This document shows, piece by piece, positions 25,389-33,535 of a stretch of 64,000 nt of DNA (the stretch's first letter is position 1; each line of letters starts with the position of its first letter). A program made the translations under genes and the position numbers. The stretch comes from Streptomyces sp. SLBN-118 (GTDB taxonomy: Bacteria; Actinomycetota; Actinomycetes; Streptomycetales; Streptomycetaceae): contig NZ_VFNP01000002.1 in the NCBI RefSeq assembly GCF_006715635.1, forward strand, positions 434,001 through 498,000. Direction: 5' to 3'. The notes beneath the pieces were generated by a model. That model was not told the origin of the DNA, made no database searches, and was given only the letters and a program-made list of their open reading frames with translations.

Positions 25389-26312
25389 ATGAGCGCTGCC
25401 AGGATCGCGGTCGTGACGAGCGACGCAGGCGTCAAGTATGACGTCGATCTCCCGCTGATCGTGGACGCACTGCACACCCAGGGCCTGGCGGCACAAGCCG
25501 TGGCCTGGGATGCCGACGATGTGGCGTGGGACAGATTCGATCTGGCGGTCATCCGGTCCACCTGGGACTACGCGGAACGACTCGACGAGTTCCTGGCATG
25601 GGCCGACGCGACAGCACGCGTCACAGGGCTGTGGAATCCAGCACCAGTGGTGCGCTGGAACAGCGACAAGCACTATCTGCTCGAACTCGCTGAGCGTGAT
25701 GTCTCCGTCGTGCCGACGCAATTCATCGAACCGGGCGGACGGTTCAGCGAGGGGGACTTCGACCAGGCGGACGGAGTGGTGGTCAAGCCCGCGGTTTCCG
25801 CGGGTGCCCGGGACACCGCACGCTACGAGCCCGGTCGGCACGCGGATGCCGCGCGGCATGCCCGAATACTGCTCGACCAGGGCCGCACCGTGATGATCCA
25901 GCCCTATCTGCGACTCGTGGAAGAGGGAGAACGCGCGCTGGTCTTCTTCGGCGATACCTTCAGCCACGCGATCCGCAAAGGGCCCGTGCTGACCACGCCA
26001 GGGGTGATCGACAACTTCAGGGACGCACACCCCGGTGCCGCCCCCTACCGGCCGACCGAGGCCGAGATCCAGACGGCGCTGGCGGCGCTGGACGCGGTTC
26101 CGTCAGCGGCGGCCCCGCTGTTCACCCGCGTGGATCTGGCGCTGAACGAGACGCGGGATCCGGTGGTCATGGAGCTGGAACTCATCGAGCCGAATCTGTT
26201 CCTCGCGAGCACCCCGCACGGGCTGGTGCGTTTCGTCGAAGCCGTGGCGGCCGAGAGCCGAACGACCCCGGCCCAGGGTCTGGCTCGACCATCGGATGAC
26301 CGGTGGCGGTGA
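25389..26312 (+). CDS. ATP-grasp enzyme (RimK-like)
   Basis: 307 residues from ATG 25389 with GGAG upstream. N-terminal pre-ATP-grasp region (RIAVVTSDAGVKYDVDLP; IRSTWDYAERLDEFLAW), Lys-containing central fold (NSDKHYLLEL, GVVVKPAVSAGARDT) and C-terminal metal site LMELELIEPNLFL-like segment (VVMELELIEPNLFLAS) with its Glu and Asn residues. Such enzymes join a carboxylate to an amine or thiol through an acylphosphate; relatives include cycloserine synthetase DcsG and RimK-like ligases. No substrate can be assigned from context. Its stop codon lies inside the terminator hairpin. Confidence 0.82.
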   Translation: MSAARIAVVTSDAGVKYDVDLPLIVDALHTQGLAAQAVAWDADDVAWDRFDLAVIRSTWDYAERLDEFLAWADATARVTGLWNPAPVVRWNSDKHYLLELAERDVSVVPTQFIEPGGRFSEGDFDQADGVVVKPAVSAGARDTARYEPGRHADAARHARILLDQGRTVMIQPYLRLVEEGERALVFFGDTFSHAIRKGPVLTTPGVIDNFRDAHPGAAPYRPTEAEIQTALAALDAVPSAAAPLFTRVDLALNETRDPVVMELELIEPNLFLASTPHGLVRFVEAVAAESRTTPAQGLARPSDDRWR

Positions 26313-26336
26313 CCGTCACACGGTCGCCGCCACCGG
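26300..26336. terminator. Strong bidirectional terminator overlapping a stop codon
   Basis: Arms of 17 bp with one mismatch (26300-26316 and 26320-26336) and a three-base loop. The TGA of the ATP-grasp gene (26310-26312) is inside the left arm; the L,D-transpeptidase stop is ten bases beyond the right arm. Confidence 0.85.
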
Positions 26337-26345
26337 AAAGTCGGC

Positions 26346-27041
26346 TCAGGTTCCGGGCTTGCGGCCGTAGACGAAGACGTCGTCGCCGTTGCGGAGCATG
26401 CTCCAGTACTTGGCGGCGTCACTCTTGGTCATGTTCACGCAGCCGTGCGAGCCGGGCGGTGCCCAGACGCTGATGCCGACGGAGTGGAAGGCCTGGCCCC
26501 CGTCGAAGAACTGGCTGTACGGCATCGGCACGTTGTACAGGTTCGACACGTGGTCGATGTCCCGCAGGTAGATCTTCTTCACGCCGGTGCGGGTCTCGTA
26601 ACCGTCGCGGCCGGTACGCACCGGCACCGGTCCGTACACCAGCTTGCTGCCGTCCTGGATCCAACTGAGCTGGAGCGTGAGGTCGACGCAGGCGATGCGC
26701 CCCTTGTTCACCGGGCACTTGCCTGCCTTGTTCGGCGTCTTCCCGACGGCCTTCTGCCGGTTCATCAGATCCATGACGCCCCAGGTGACGGGACCCGCGA
26801 AACCGGCGTTCGGACTGATCGAATGCTTCGTCTGGAAGGCCTGGATCGCCTTGCAGTCGGCGGCGGACTGCTTTCCGTCGACCGGGCGACCGAGGAACTT
26901 CTCGACCTGCTTCTGGTACGGCCCTGTCTGCGTCGTGCATGACGCCGCCTGAGCGGTCGTGCTCCCCAGGGCCAGAGTGAGCGGGGTCACCAGTGCGGTG
27001 ATCCCGAGTGCGACGACTCCTCGTCGGCGTATGTCCCCCAC
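26346..27041 (-). CDS. Secreted L,D-transpeptidase (YkuD) with peptidoglycan-binding-like front
   Basis: 231 residues from GTG 27041, chosen because AAGGAG lies nine bases upstream and a signal peptide (ALGITALVTPLTLALGSTTAQA) follows directly. Residues about 38-95 form a PG_binding_1-like helical unit (AIQAFQTKHSISPNAGFAGPVTWGVM). The YkuD catalytic motif is intact: His186 in AFHSVGI and GSHGCVN with His199 and nucleophile Cys201. It would make 3-3 peptidoglycan cross-links in the wall. Convergent with the ATP-grasp gene; no partner penicillin-binding gene near. Confidence 0.88.
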   Translation of the reverse strand: MGDIRRRGVVALGITALVTPLTLALGSTTAQAASCTTQTGPYQKQVEKFLGRPVDGKQSAADCKAIQAFQTKHSISPNAGFAGPVTWGVMDLMNRQKAVGKTPNKAGKCPVNKGRIACVDLTLQLSWIQDGSKLVYGPVPVRTGRDGYETRTGVKKIYLRDIDHVSNLYNVPMPYSQFFDGGQAFHSVGISVWAPPGSHGCVNMTKSDAAKYWSMLRNGDDVFVYGRKPGT

Positions 27042-27425
27042 GTCAGTCGGCTCCTTGTCCGTACGTAGTCCGAGTTCCGCCTGGTAGACGGTCGTGGGGA
27101 CCCGGTAGTTGCACGCGACAGCAAGACGGTTTCGTAACGCCCGCCCAGACATGAGTCCGTGGGGGACGCGGCCGCCGACGGCTCCGGTCGGCCTCGGCTT
27201 GACGGCCCGAGGCCTCCGGCGTAGTCCGGGATTAGGGGGCGGATCGGGAGTTCGCTCGCCGGGACCGTAGGCGTGTTCGAGTTCGACACGACCGAGGACG
27301 GAAAGGTGACGGGCAGGGTCTTCCAGTGGAAGTAGCCCGCGGCTCCCGCCGTGGGCGCGGGTCACGACGGCGGCAAGCCTGCCCCAACCCCGCGGCGGCC
27401 GCGACGCGTGGCGGTCGTCGATGCG
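27042..27425. other. Intergenic, 384 bp; possible plus-strand gene tail
   Basis: No full gene. On the plus strand 27273-27335 encodes VFEFDTTEDGKVTGRVFQWK followed by TAG, which reads like the last strands of a lost secreted or beta-lactamase-fold protein; no start or upstream homology is visible. The rest presumably holds the L,D-transpeptidase promoter. Confidence 0.3.
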
Positions 27426-28727
27426 TCACCAGGGCACATCGTCCAGAAGCAGCCCCGTCTCGGGCCGCCGGCCGTCGACCAGCGACTGTTCGGTCCACAT
27501 GACCTTCCCGGTGGGCGTGTATCTGGTGCCCCACCGTGCGGCGAACTGGGAGACAAGGAACAGGCCGCGCCCGCCCTCGTCCGTGGTGGCCGCCCGGCGC
27601 AGGTGCGGAGAGGTGCTGCTGCCGTCGGACACCTCGCAGATCAGACGGCGCTCGTGCAGCAGCCGCACATGGATCGGTTCGGACCCGTAGCGGATCGCGT
27701 TGGTGATCAGTTCGCTCAGCATCAGCTCGGTCGTGAAGCCGATCCCCGCCAGACCCCATGTCTCCAGCTGACGTCCGCACGCGGCACGGAGGGGAGCGAC
27801 CGCCGCGGGGTCGAAGGGGACGTCCCAGTCGGCGACCCTGGCGGAGTCCAGCAGGCGGGTCCGGGCCACGAGCAGCGCGATGTCGTCCCTGCGGTGCGGG
27901 GGCTCCATGGCGGTGAACACGGCCTGGTACGTCTCCTCCGGCGTACGGTTCGCGTCCTGGGCCAGGGTCGCGCCGAGAAGGCTGAGTCCGGTTTCGATGT
28001 CGCGGCCGGGGTGTTCGATGAGTCCGTCGGTGTAGAGAACGAGCCGGCTGCCCTCGGTCAGCTGCAGTTCGGCGGTCTCGACGGGCAGTGCGCCGAGGCC
28101 AAGCGGTGGGCTGATGGGCACCTCGGGGAAGTCCACCGTGCCGTCGGGGTGGACCAGCGCGGGGGCCAGATGCCCCGCCGTGGCTACGCTGCACATGCCG
28201 GAAACCGGATCGTAGATGGCGTACAGGCAGGTGGCTCCGGTGATGCCTTCGCCGTCGCTGTCCTCGTCCTGGTCGATACGGGAGACGAGTTCGTCGATGT
28301 GTCCAAGGATCTCGTCCGGTGGCAGGTCGAGGGCGGAGAAGTTGTGGACCGCGGTACGCAGACGGCCCATGGTGGCCGCGGCGTGCAGACCATGGCCGAC
28401 CACGTCACCGACGACCAGGGCGACCCGGGCTCCGGGCAGCGGGATGACGTCGAACCAGTCGCCCCCCACCCCGGCCTGCGCGGGCAGATAGCGGTAGGCG
28501 ACCTCCAGGGCGTTCTGCTCGGGCAGGACGCGAGGCAGCAGGCTGCGCTGGAGGGTGACCGCCATGGCGTGTTCGCGCGTGAACCGGCGAGCGTTGTCGA
28601 TGGCTACGGCGGCACGGGCGGCCAGCTCCTCGGCGAAGGAAAGATCCTCCTCCTCGAAGCGTTCCGGACGCTCCGCGCGCCAGAAGTTGGCCATGCCCAG
28701 GACGACGCCACGAGCCTGCAACGGCAC
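27426..28727 (-). CDS. N-terminally truncated GAF-SpoIIE phosphatase-HATPase protein
   Basis: 433 residues from GTG 28727. It starts inside a GAF domain (VVLGMANFWRAERPERF), then has a SpoIIE phosphatase (GGDWFDVIPLPGARVALVVGD, TAGHLAPALV, LVLYTDGLIEHPG) and an RsbW-like ATPase (SELITNAIRYGSEP, DEGGRGLFLVSQF). It is closely similar in architecture to the 476-2905 gene but lacks PAS domains and the first half of GAF. GAF-like coding (CVHSLVTVPLQ) continues about 25 bases upstream of the GTG and then stops at the MerR-type promoter of the ABC exporter. So the 5' end was probably lost in a rearrangement. Expression from a new promoter is possible but unproven; it may be a pseudogene. Confidence 0.75.
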   Translation of the reverse strand: MPLQARGVVLGMANFWRAERPERFEEEDLSFAEELAARAAVAIDNARRFTREHAMAVTLQRSLLPRVLPEQNALEVAYRYLPAQAGVGGDWFDVIPLPGARVALVVGDVVGHGLHAAATMGRLRTAVHNFSALDLPPDEILGHIDELVSRIDQDEDSDGEGITGATCLYAIYDPVSGMCSVATAGHLAPALVHPDGTVDFPEVPISPPLGLGALPVETAELQLTEGSRLVLYTDGLIEHPGRDIETGLSLLGATLAQDANRTPEETYQAVFTAMEPPHRRDDIALLVARTRLLDSARVADWDVPFDPAAVAPLRAACGRQLETWGLAGIGFTTELMLSELITNAIRYGSEPIHVRLLHERRLICEVSDGSSTSPHLRRAATTDEGGRGLFLVSQFAARWGTRYTPTGKVMWTEQSLVDGRRPETGLLLDDVPW

Positions 28728-28752
28728 TGTGACGAGCGAGTGGACGCATCCA

Positions 28753-28783
28753 TTGACCTCAAGTCTGGTTCAGGTCATAGCGT
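28753..28783 (+). promoter_or_regulatory. MerR-type promoter/operator for the ABC exporter
   Basis: TTGACC (28753-28758) and TAGCGT (28778-28783) are separated by 19 bp, the overlong spacer used by MerR-family activators, and the spacer is flanked by the inverted repeat TGACCT (28754-28759) / AGGTCA (28772-28777). It precedes the exporter start by 70 bp. No MerR gene lies in this neighbourhood. Confidence 0.6.
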
Positions 28784-28852
28784 TCTGGGTGCGCCCCGGG
28801 CCACGCCGGCCGACGGGTACCGCGTCGGCCCACCTGAATCCGGAGGCACCGC

Positions 28853-30742
28853 ATGGACATGGAAGTCACCGCGTGGACATCGCTCCACAGTGCGATGAAC
28901 GCGCAACAGGAGCGAAGGCCCTTCTCCCGGGCCACTCTGCGCCGCATCGCCTCCTTCGCCCGCCCGCACCGTCGGCAGCTCTACCGCTTTCTGCTGCTCA
29001 GCGTGGTCACCGCCCTGCTCGCCGTGGCCACACCCGTTCTTGCCGGCCGCGTCGTCGACGCGATCGTCGAAGGCCACGACACCGGAACGGTCACCCGGCT
29101 TGCGCTGCTGATCGCTGTCATCGCCGTCGCGGAGGCGGGGCTCGGCCTGCTCACCCGCTGGCTGTCGGCGAACCTCGGCGAGGGGCTGATCCTCGATCTG
29201 CGCACGGCGGTCTTCGACCACGTCCAGCGGATGCCGGTCGCCTTCTTCACCCGCACCCGCACCGGCGCCCTCGTCAGCCGGCTCAACAACGACGTCATAG
29301 GGGCCCAACGGGCGTTCAGCAACACCCTGTCCGGTGTTGTGTCCAACCTCGTCACCCTGCTGCTGACGCTTGCCGTCATGCTCAGCATCTCGTGGCAGAT
29401 CACCCTGCTCGCCCTCGTCCTGCTACCGGTGTTCGTCGTCCCCGCCCGCCGGATGGGCTCCCGTATGGCCAAGTTGCAGCGCGAGGCCGCCAACCACAAC
29501 GCCGCCATGGGCACCCAGATGACCGAGCGGTTCTCCGCGCCCGGCGCGACCCTCGTCAAACTCTTCGGACGCCCCGCCGACGAATCCGCCGAATTCGCCG
29601 CCCGCGCCCGCCGGGTGCGTGACATCGGCATCCGTACCGCCATGGCCCAGTCGGTCTTCATCACGGCGCTCACCCTGGTGTCCGCCCTGGCGCTCGCCCT
29701 GGTCTACGGACTCGGCGGCTACTACGCACTGCGCGGCAGCCTGGACCCGGGCGCCGTCGTCGCGCTCGCGCTGCTCCTCGCCCGCCTCTACGCCCCGCTG
29801 ACCGCACTGGCCGGCGCCCGTGTCGAGGTGATGAGCGCCCTGGTCAGTTTCGAGCGGGTCTTTGAGATCCTCGACCTCAAGCCGCTGATCGCCGAGAAGC
29901 CGGACGCCCGCCGGGTGCCGGACGGGCCCGTGTCCGTGGAGTTCGACTCGGTCCGCTTCGGCTACCCTTCCGCCGACAAGGTCTCCCTCGCCTCCCTCGA
30001 AGAGGTCGCCACCCTCGACTCCCGCGGCGGCACGGAGGTCCTGCGCGACATCTCCTTCCGCGCCGAACCCGGCCGGATGGTCGCGCTGGTCGGCTCATCG
30101 GGCGCGGGCAAGTCCACGATCGCCCAGCTCATGCCGAGGCTGTACGACGCCGACGCCGGGTTCGTACGGCTGAACGGCATCGACGTGCGCGACCTGACAT
30201 CCGACTCGATCCGCGAGACGATCGGCATGGTCACCCAGGACGGCCACCTCTTCCACGAATCCGTCCGGGCCAACCTGCTCCTCGCCCGGCCCGACGCCTC
30301 CGAGGACGACATCTGGGACGCTCTGCGCCGATCCCGGCTGGCGGACCTGGTGGCCTCGCTGCCCGATGGCCTGGACACCGTCGTCGGCGAGCGCGGCTAC
30401 CGGCTCTCCGGCGGCGAGCGGCAACGGCTGACCATCGCCCGGCTGCTGCTGGCCCGCCAGCGGGTCGTCATTCTCGACGAGGCGACCGCCCATCTCGACT
30501 CCACCTCCGAGGCGGCCGTGCAGGAAGCCCTGGGCGAGGCGCTGGAGGGCCGGACCGCCGTGGTGATCGCCCACCGGCTCTCGACCGTGCAGGCCGCCGA
30601 CCTGATCCTGGTCGTCGAGGACGGCCGGGTCGTCCAGCGCGGAACCCACGGCGAACTCATGGCGGCCGGCGGCCGCTACGAGGAGCTGTACCGCACCCAG
30701 TTCGAGCGGCCGGGTACCGAGGAGGCATTCCCCGTCCGCTGA
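28853..30742 (+). CDS. ABC exporter half-transporter (permease fused to ATPase)
   Basis: 629 residues. Six membrane helices in the first 330 residues (for example FLLLSVVTALLAVATPVLAG and LVTLLLTLAVMLSISWQI), a linker with insert to about 395, then the nucleotide-binding domain: Walker A GSSGAGKST, Q-loop VTQDGHLFHESV, signature LSGGERQRL, Walker B VVILDEATA and H-loop IAHRLST. Works as a homodimer or heterodimer; no second half-transporter is adjacent, so a homodimer is likely. Substrate probably a drug or lipid (inference, supported only by the MerR-like promoter). GGAGG lies six bases ahead of ATG 28853. Confidence 0.9.
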   Translation: MDMEVTAWTSLHSAMNAQQERRPFSRATLRRIASFARPHRRQLYRFLLLSVVTALLAVATPVLAGRVVDAIVEGHDTGTVTRLALLIAVIAVAEAGLGLLTRWLSANLGEGLILDLRTAVFDHVQRMPVAFFTRTRTGALVSRLNNDVIGAQRAFSNTLSGVVSNLVTLLLTLAVMLSISWQITLLALVLLPVFVVPARRMGSRMAKLQREAANHNAAMGTQMTERFSAPGATLVKLFGRPADESAEFAARARRVRDIGIRTAMAQSVFITALTLVSALALALVYGLGGYYALRGSLDPGAVVALALLLARLYAPLTALAGARVEVMSALVSFERVFEILDLKPLIAEKPDARRVPDGPVSVEFDSVRFGYPSADKVSLASLEEVATLDSRGGTEVLRDISFRAEPGRMVALVGSSGAGKSTIAQLMPRLYDADAGFVRLNGIDVRDLTSDSIRETIGMVTQDGHLFHESVRANLLLARPDASEDDIWDALRRSRLADLVASLPDGLDTVVGERGYRLSGGERQRLTIARLLLARQRVVILDEATAHLDSTSEAAVQEALGEALEGRTAVVIAHRLSTVQAADLILVVEDGRVVQRGTHGELMAAGGRYEELYRTQFERPGTEEAFPVR

Positions 30743-30788
30743 TCTCGGCCCCCCGTGCCGGTGCCGGCCCGGGTCCGCCCATGCCGCA

Positions 30789-30853
30789 TGAATGTGGATA
30801 TTCCTCTGCTCGAACTCTTGCAAATTCACATTCACTTCGGCAGGATCTGCCGA
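30789..30853. promoter_or_regulatory. AT-richer patch with two inverted repeats ahead of the permease operon
   Basis: Within the 265-bp gap before the APC permease gene, TGAATGTG (30789-30796) and CACATTCA (30827-30834) form perfect 8-bp arms, and TCGGCA/TGCCGA (30837-30842, 30848-30853) a second hairpin. The sequence between is unusually AT-rich for this window. It may be an RNA leader or an operator; an ORF from 30787 lacks a ribosome site. Confidence 0.4.
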
Positions 30854-31007
30854 GTCCACGCCGGTCAGCCGCAGATTCTGGCAGTCCGTGGGCCCCGCGT
30901 CGTTGAATCGACACACTCTGGCCTCACCGTCAGCCCCTGTCGGGACTGCTCTCCCCTGGGGGCACCGTGGGCTGCGCCGTTGTGGTTTCTCTTGAAAGGC
31001 ACGTCCG

Positions 31008-32507
31008 TTGAGCATGAGATCCGGCACCGGAGGCGGTCTGCGGGCGGACGCCCTCAGCACCTACGACATGGTGGTCATGGCCGTCGCGGGATGCGGCCCG
31101 GCGTACACGGTCGCCGGAACGATTCCCGCGCTCATCGTCGCCGTCGGTGTGGCGAGCCCCGCCGCCCTGCTCTACTGCGCGATACCCGTGATCGGCATCG
31201 CCCTGGCCTACCGGCAACTCGGCCGTGTGGACCCCAATGCGGGAGCCGCGTACAGCTGGGTCGCCCGGTCGCTGCACCCCTTCCTCGGGTTCCTGTGCGG
31301 CTGGTCGCTCGTGGTCGCCTGCACCGTCTTCATGGCATCCAGCACGGTGCCCGCCGGCAATGCGACGTTGTCCCTCTTCGCGCCGAGCCTGGTCGGTGAC
31401 CCGGTCCTGGCCGCGCTCGTCGGCTCGAGCTGGTTCCTCCTGATGGCAGGGGTGGTGGCGTTCGGAGTCCGGATCGGAGCCCGCGCGCTGGCCGTCATCA
31501 CAGCCGTGCAGGTGGTCCTGCTGATCGGCTTCGCGGTTTCGGCGCTGCTCTCCGACGGCGGCGGGAGCGAATTCTCCTTCTCGTGGTTCGGCTTCAGCCA
31601 CTTCGAGGGACAGGAGTCCTTCGTGACCGGCGCGCTGATCGCCACCTTCGCGTTCTGGGGCTGGGACGTGACCAGCAATCTCGGCGAGGAGACCCGGCGC
31701 GGCTCGCGCGGCTCGGGCTTCGGCGGCGTCATCGGTGTGGTCCTGGCGTTCCTGCTGTTCGCGCTGATCACCGTCGCGGTCAATGTCCTCATGACGCCGG
31801 ACGCCGTGTCCCACACCCCGGACGGCATTCTGAACGAGCTCGGCCAGCAGGTCTGGCCGGGTGTGGGCGGCACCCTGCTGGTGCTCGCGCTGCTGCTGTC
31901 GACGGTCGCCATGCTGGAGACCGCGCTCATCCAGGCCGGGCGCACCCTGTTCGCCATGGGCCGGGACAAAACGCTTCCCCCCGTCCTCGGCCGTATCCAC
32001 GCCAAGCGGCACACGCCGTGGCTGGCCACCGTCGTCATCGCCGTGGCCTCGGGCACACTCGCCATCGTCGAGGCCGTGCGTCTCAAGCCGGGCGAGTCGA
32101 TGCTCTCGGACGCCGTGAGCGGAGTCTGCCTGCTCGTCACCTTCTACTACGGCCTCGCCGGACTGGGCGCCGTCGTCGTCCACCGCAAACTGCTGCGGGC
32201 CTCCGTGGCCAACTTCCTCCTCATGGGGCTGTGGCCGCTGACCGGCGCGCTGTTCATGATGTGGATCATGATCGAGTCCGTGAAGTCCTTGACCACCTCC
32301 GCGCTGATCATCGGATTCGGCACGCTTGCCCTGGGGCTCGTGCCGATGCTCGTGGCGTGGATGAGGCAGCGGCCGTACTTCGAGCCGGGGCGTCTGGACG
32401 CCGACCGGGCCCGCGTCATGGACGACTCCTTCGGTGGCGCGGACTTCGGCGAGACCCAAGCCGTCAATCTGGCCCGGAATCAGGACGAGATCCTCACCGA
32501 CTTCTGA
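31008..32507 (+). CDS. APC-superfamily amino acid/polyamine permease
   Basis: 499 residues with about 12 membrane helices. The family start (ALSTYDMVVMAVAGCGPAYTVAG), helix 3 block (GAAYSWVARSLHPFLGFLCGW) and helix 6 (ALIATFAFWGWDVTSNLGEET) are all typical of APC transporters. TTG 31008 follows an AAAGG site; ATG 31014 is an equally good start. It heads an apparent operon with the helical-repeat gene (50 bp later) and a PaaN-type dehydrogenase (4 bp after that), suggesting uptake of an amine or amino acid for oxidation. Substrate is inferred only from that context. Confidence 0.86.
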   Translation: MSMRSGTGGGLRADALSTYDMVVMAVAGCGPAYTVAGTIPALIVAVGVASPAALLYCAIPVIGIALAYRQLGRVDPNAGAAYSWVARSLHPFLGFLCGWSLVVACTVFMASSTVPAGNATLSLFAPSLVGDPVLAALVGSSWFLLMAGVVAFGVRIGARALAVITAVQVVLLIGFAVSALLSDGGGSEFSFSWFGFSHFEGQESFVTGALIATFAFWGWDVTSNLGEETRRGSRGSGFGGVIGVVLAFLLFALITVAVNVLMTPDAVSHTPDGILNELGQQVWPGVGGTLLVLALLLSTVAMLETALIQAGRTLFAMGRDKTLPPVLGRIHAKRHTPWLATVVIAVASGTLAIVEAVRLKPGESMLSDAVSGVCLLVTFYYGLAGLGAVVVHRKLLRASVANFLLMGLWPLTGALFMMWIMIESVKSLTTSALIIGFGTLALGLVPMLVAWMRQRPYFEPGRLDADRARVMDDSFGGADFGETQAVNLARNQDEILTDF

Positions 32508-32556
32508 CCCCTGACTCCCGACACCAGTTCCGCCTTCTGATCAAAGGACGCCTGCC

Positions 32557-33531
32557 ATGGCCATGGCCTGGACCCGAAGACGCTCCGCGGCACCTCATTA
32601 CGACCAGACCTTCGGAGACAAGGCCCTGTCCGCCGCGTGCGAGGACATGGTCATGGGCCGCTGGGAAGGCGCACACGAGCTGCTGTCCACCGGCTCCCAC
32701 AAGGACTGGGACCGCCGCAGTCACCGCATCCGGTTGCTCGCCCACACCGCGGCGGACAAGAGGGTCGCCGAGGCCTGGCAGACCGCGCAGCCATACAGCG
32801 CGGATGCCCTCGTTCTGCGGGCGGACACCGAGGTGATGCGGCACTTCGCGGCCGCCCGCACGGGCACCATCCCGGGCCCGGACATCCTGGACCGCACGGC
32901 CCACATGTGTCTCAACGCCTCCGAGGCCTTCCCTCAAGACCCTCATCCCTGGGTGTCACTGATCACGCTCGGCAGGCTGTACGAGAACGGCGCCCAGGCG
33001 ATGAACCGGTGGTGGCCGGAACTGCTGGCCCGCGATCCGTACCACCGCGAGGCCCACCACCAGGCTCTGCGCTACATGACGGCACGCTGGCACGGCTCGC
33101 ACGGCCAGGCCTACGCCTTCGCCCGGGACTGCGCGGTCTACGCTCCGGCCGGCTCCCCGCTGCTGGTCATGCCGCAGGTCGCCCGAGCGGAGGAGTTCCG
33201 TCACCGCACCCAGAACGAGGGCGTCAACCCGCACGCGATGGTCGGCTACTGGGCCGGGGAGCGCTGGGACCTCATGGAGACCATGGAGCGCTGGATAGCG
33301 GTCCGCTCCCCCGTCGAGGCGGCACAGGACGTCGCCGACCTCAACCATCTCGCTCATGCTCTCGCTCAGGCAGGACTGCTCGTCGAGGCCGCGACGGTCT
33401 TCGACCTGCTCAAGGGACGTGCCACCCGGGCGCCGTGGTCGTACACGGGCGAGGCGGTAACGGAGTACGTGCGCTGGCGCGAGCGGTCGTCCCGCGCGGC
33501 CGCGGAGCACACGGATCCCCGGAAAGGCTGA
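32557..33531 (+). CDS. Helical (TPR-like) hypothetical protein
   Basis: 324 residues, mostly alpha-helical with alternating Trp/His-rich pairs of helices such as EAWQTAQPYSADALVLRAD and HGQAYAFARDCAVYAPAGS; the repeats look TPR/SEL1-like but no exact repeat family is recognised. No signal peptide or membrane helix. It sits between the APC permease and the PaaN-type gene in a tight operon, which argues for a role in that pathway, for example as a scaffold or regulator. No enzyme motif found. Confidence 0.7.
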   Translation: MAMAWTRRRSAAPHYDQTFGDKALSAACEDMVMGRWEGAHELLSTGSHKDWDRRSHRIRLLAHTAADKRVAEAWQTAQPYSADALVLRADTEVMRHFAAARTGTIPGPDILDRTAHMCLNASEAFPQDPHPWVSLITLGRLYENGAQAMNRWWPELLARDPYHREAHHQALRYMTARWHGSHGQAYAFARDCAVYAPAGSPLLVMPQVARAEEFRHRTQNEGVNPHAMVGYWAGERWDLMETMERWIAVRSPVEAAQDVADLNHLAHALAQAGLLVEAATVFDLLKGRATRAPWSYTGEAVTEYVRWRERSSRAAAEHTDPRKG

Positions 33532-33535
33532 CCTG

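Noticed and set aside
27351..28898. A long plus-strand frame opposite the truncated phosphatase
   Set aside because: No recognisable family; the minus-strand gene shows clear SpoIIE and ATPase motifs.
30930..32459. A 509-codon minus-strand frame rich in Glu/Arg/His
   Set aside because: It is the antisense shadow of the APC permease and has no family signature.
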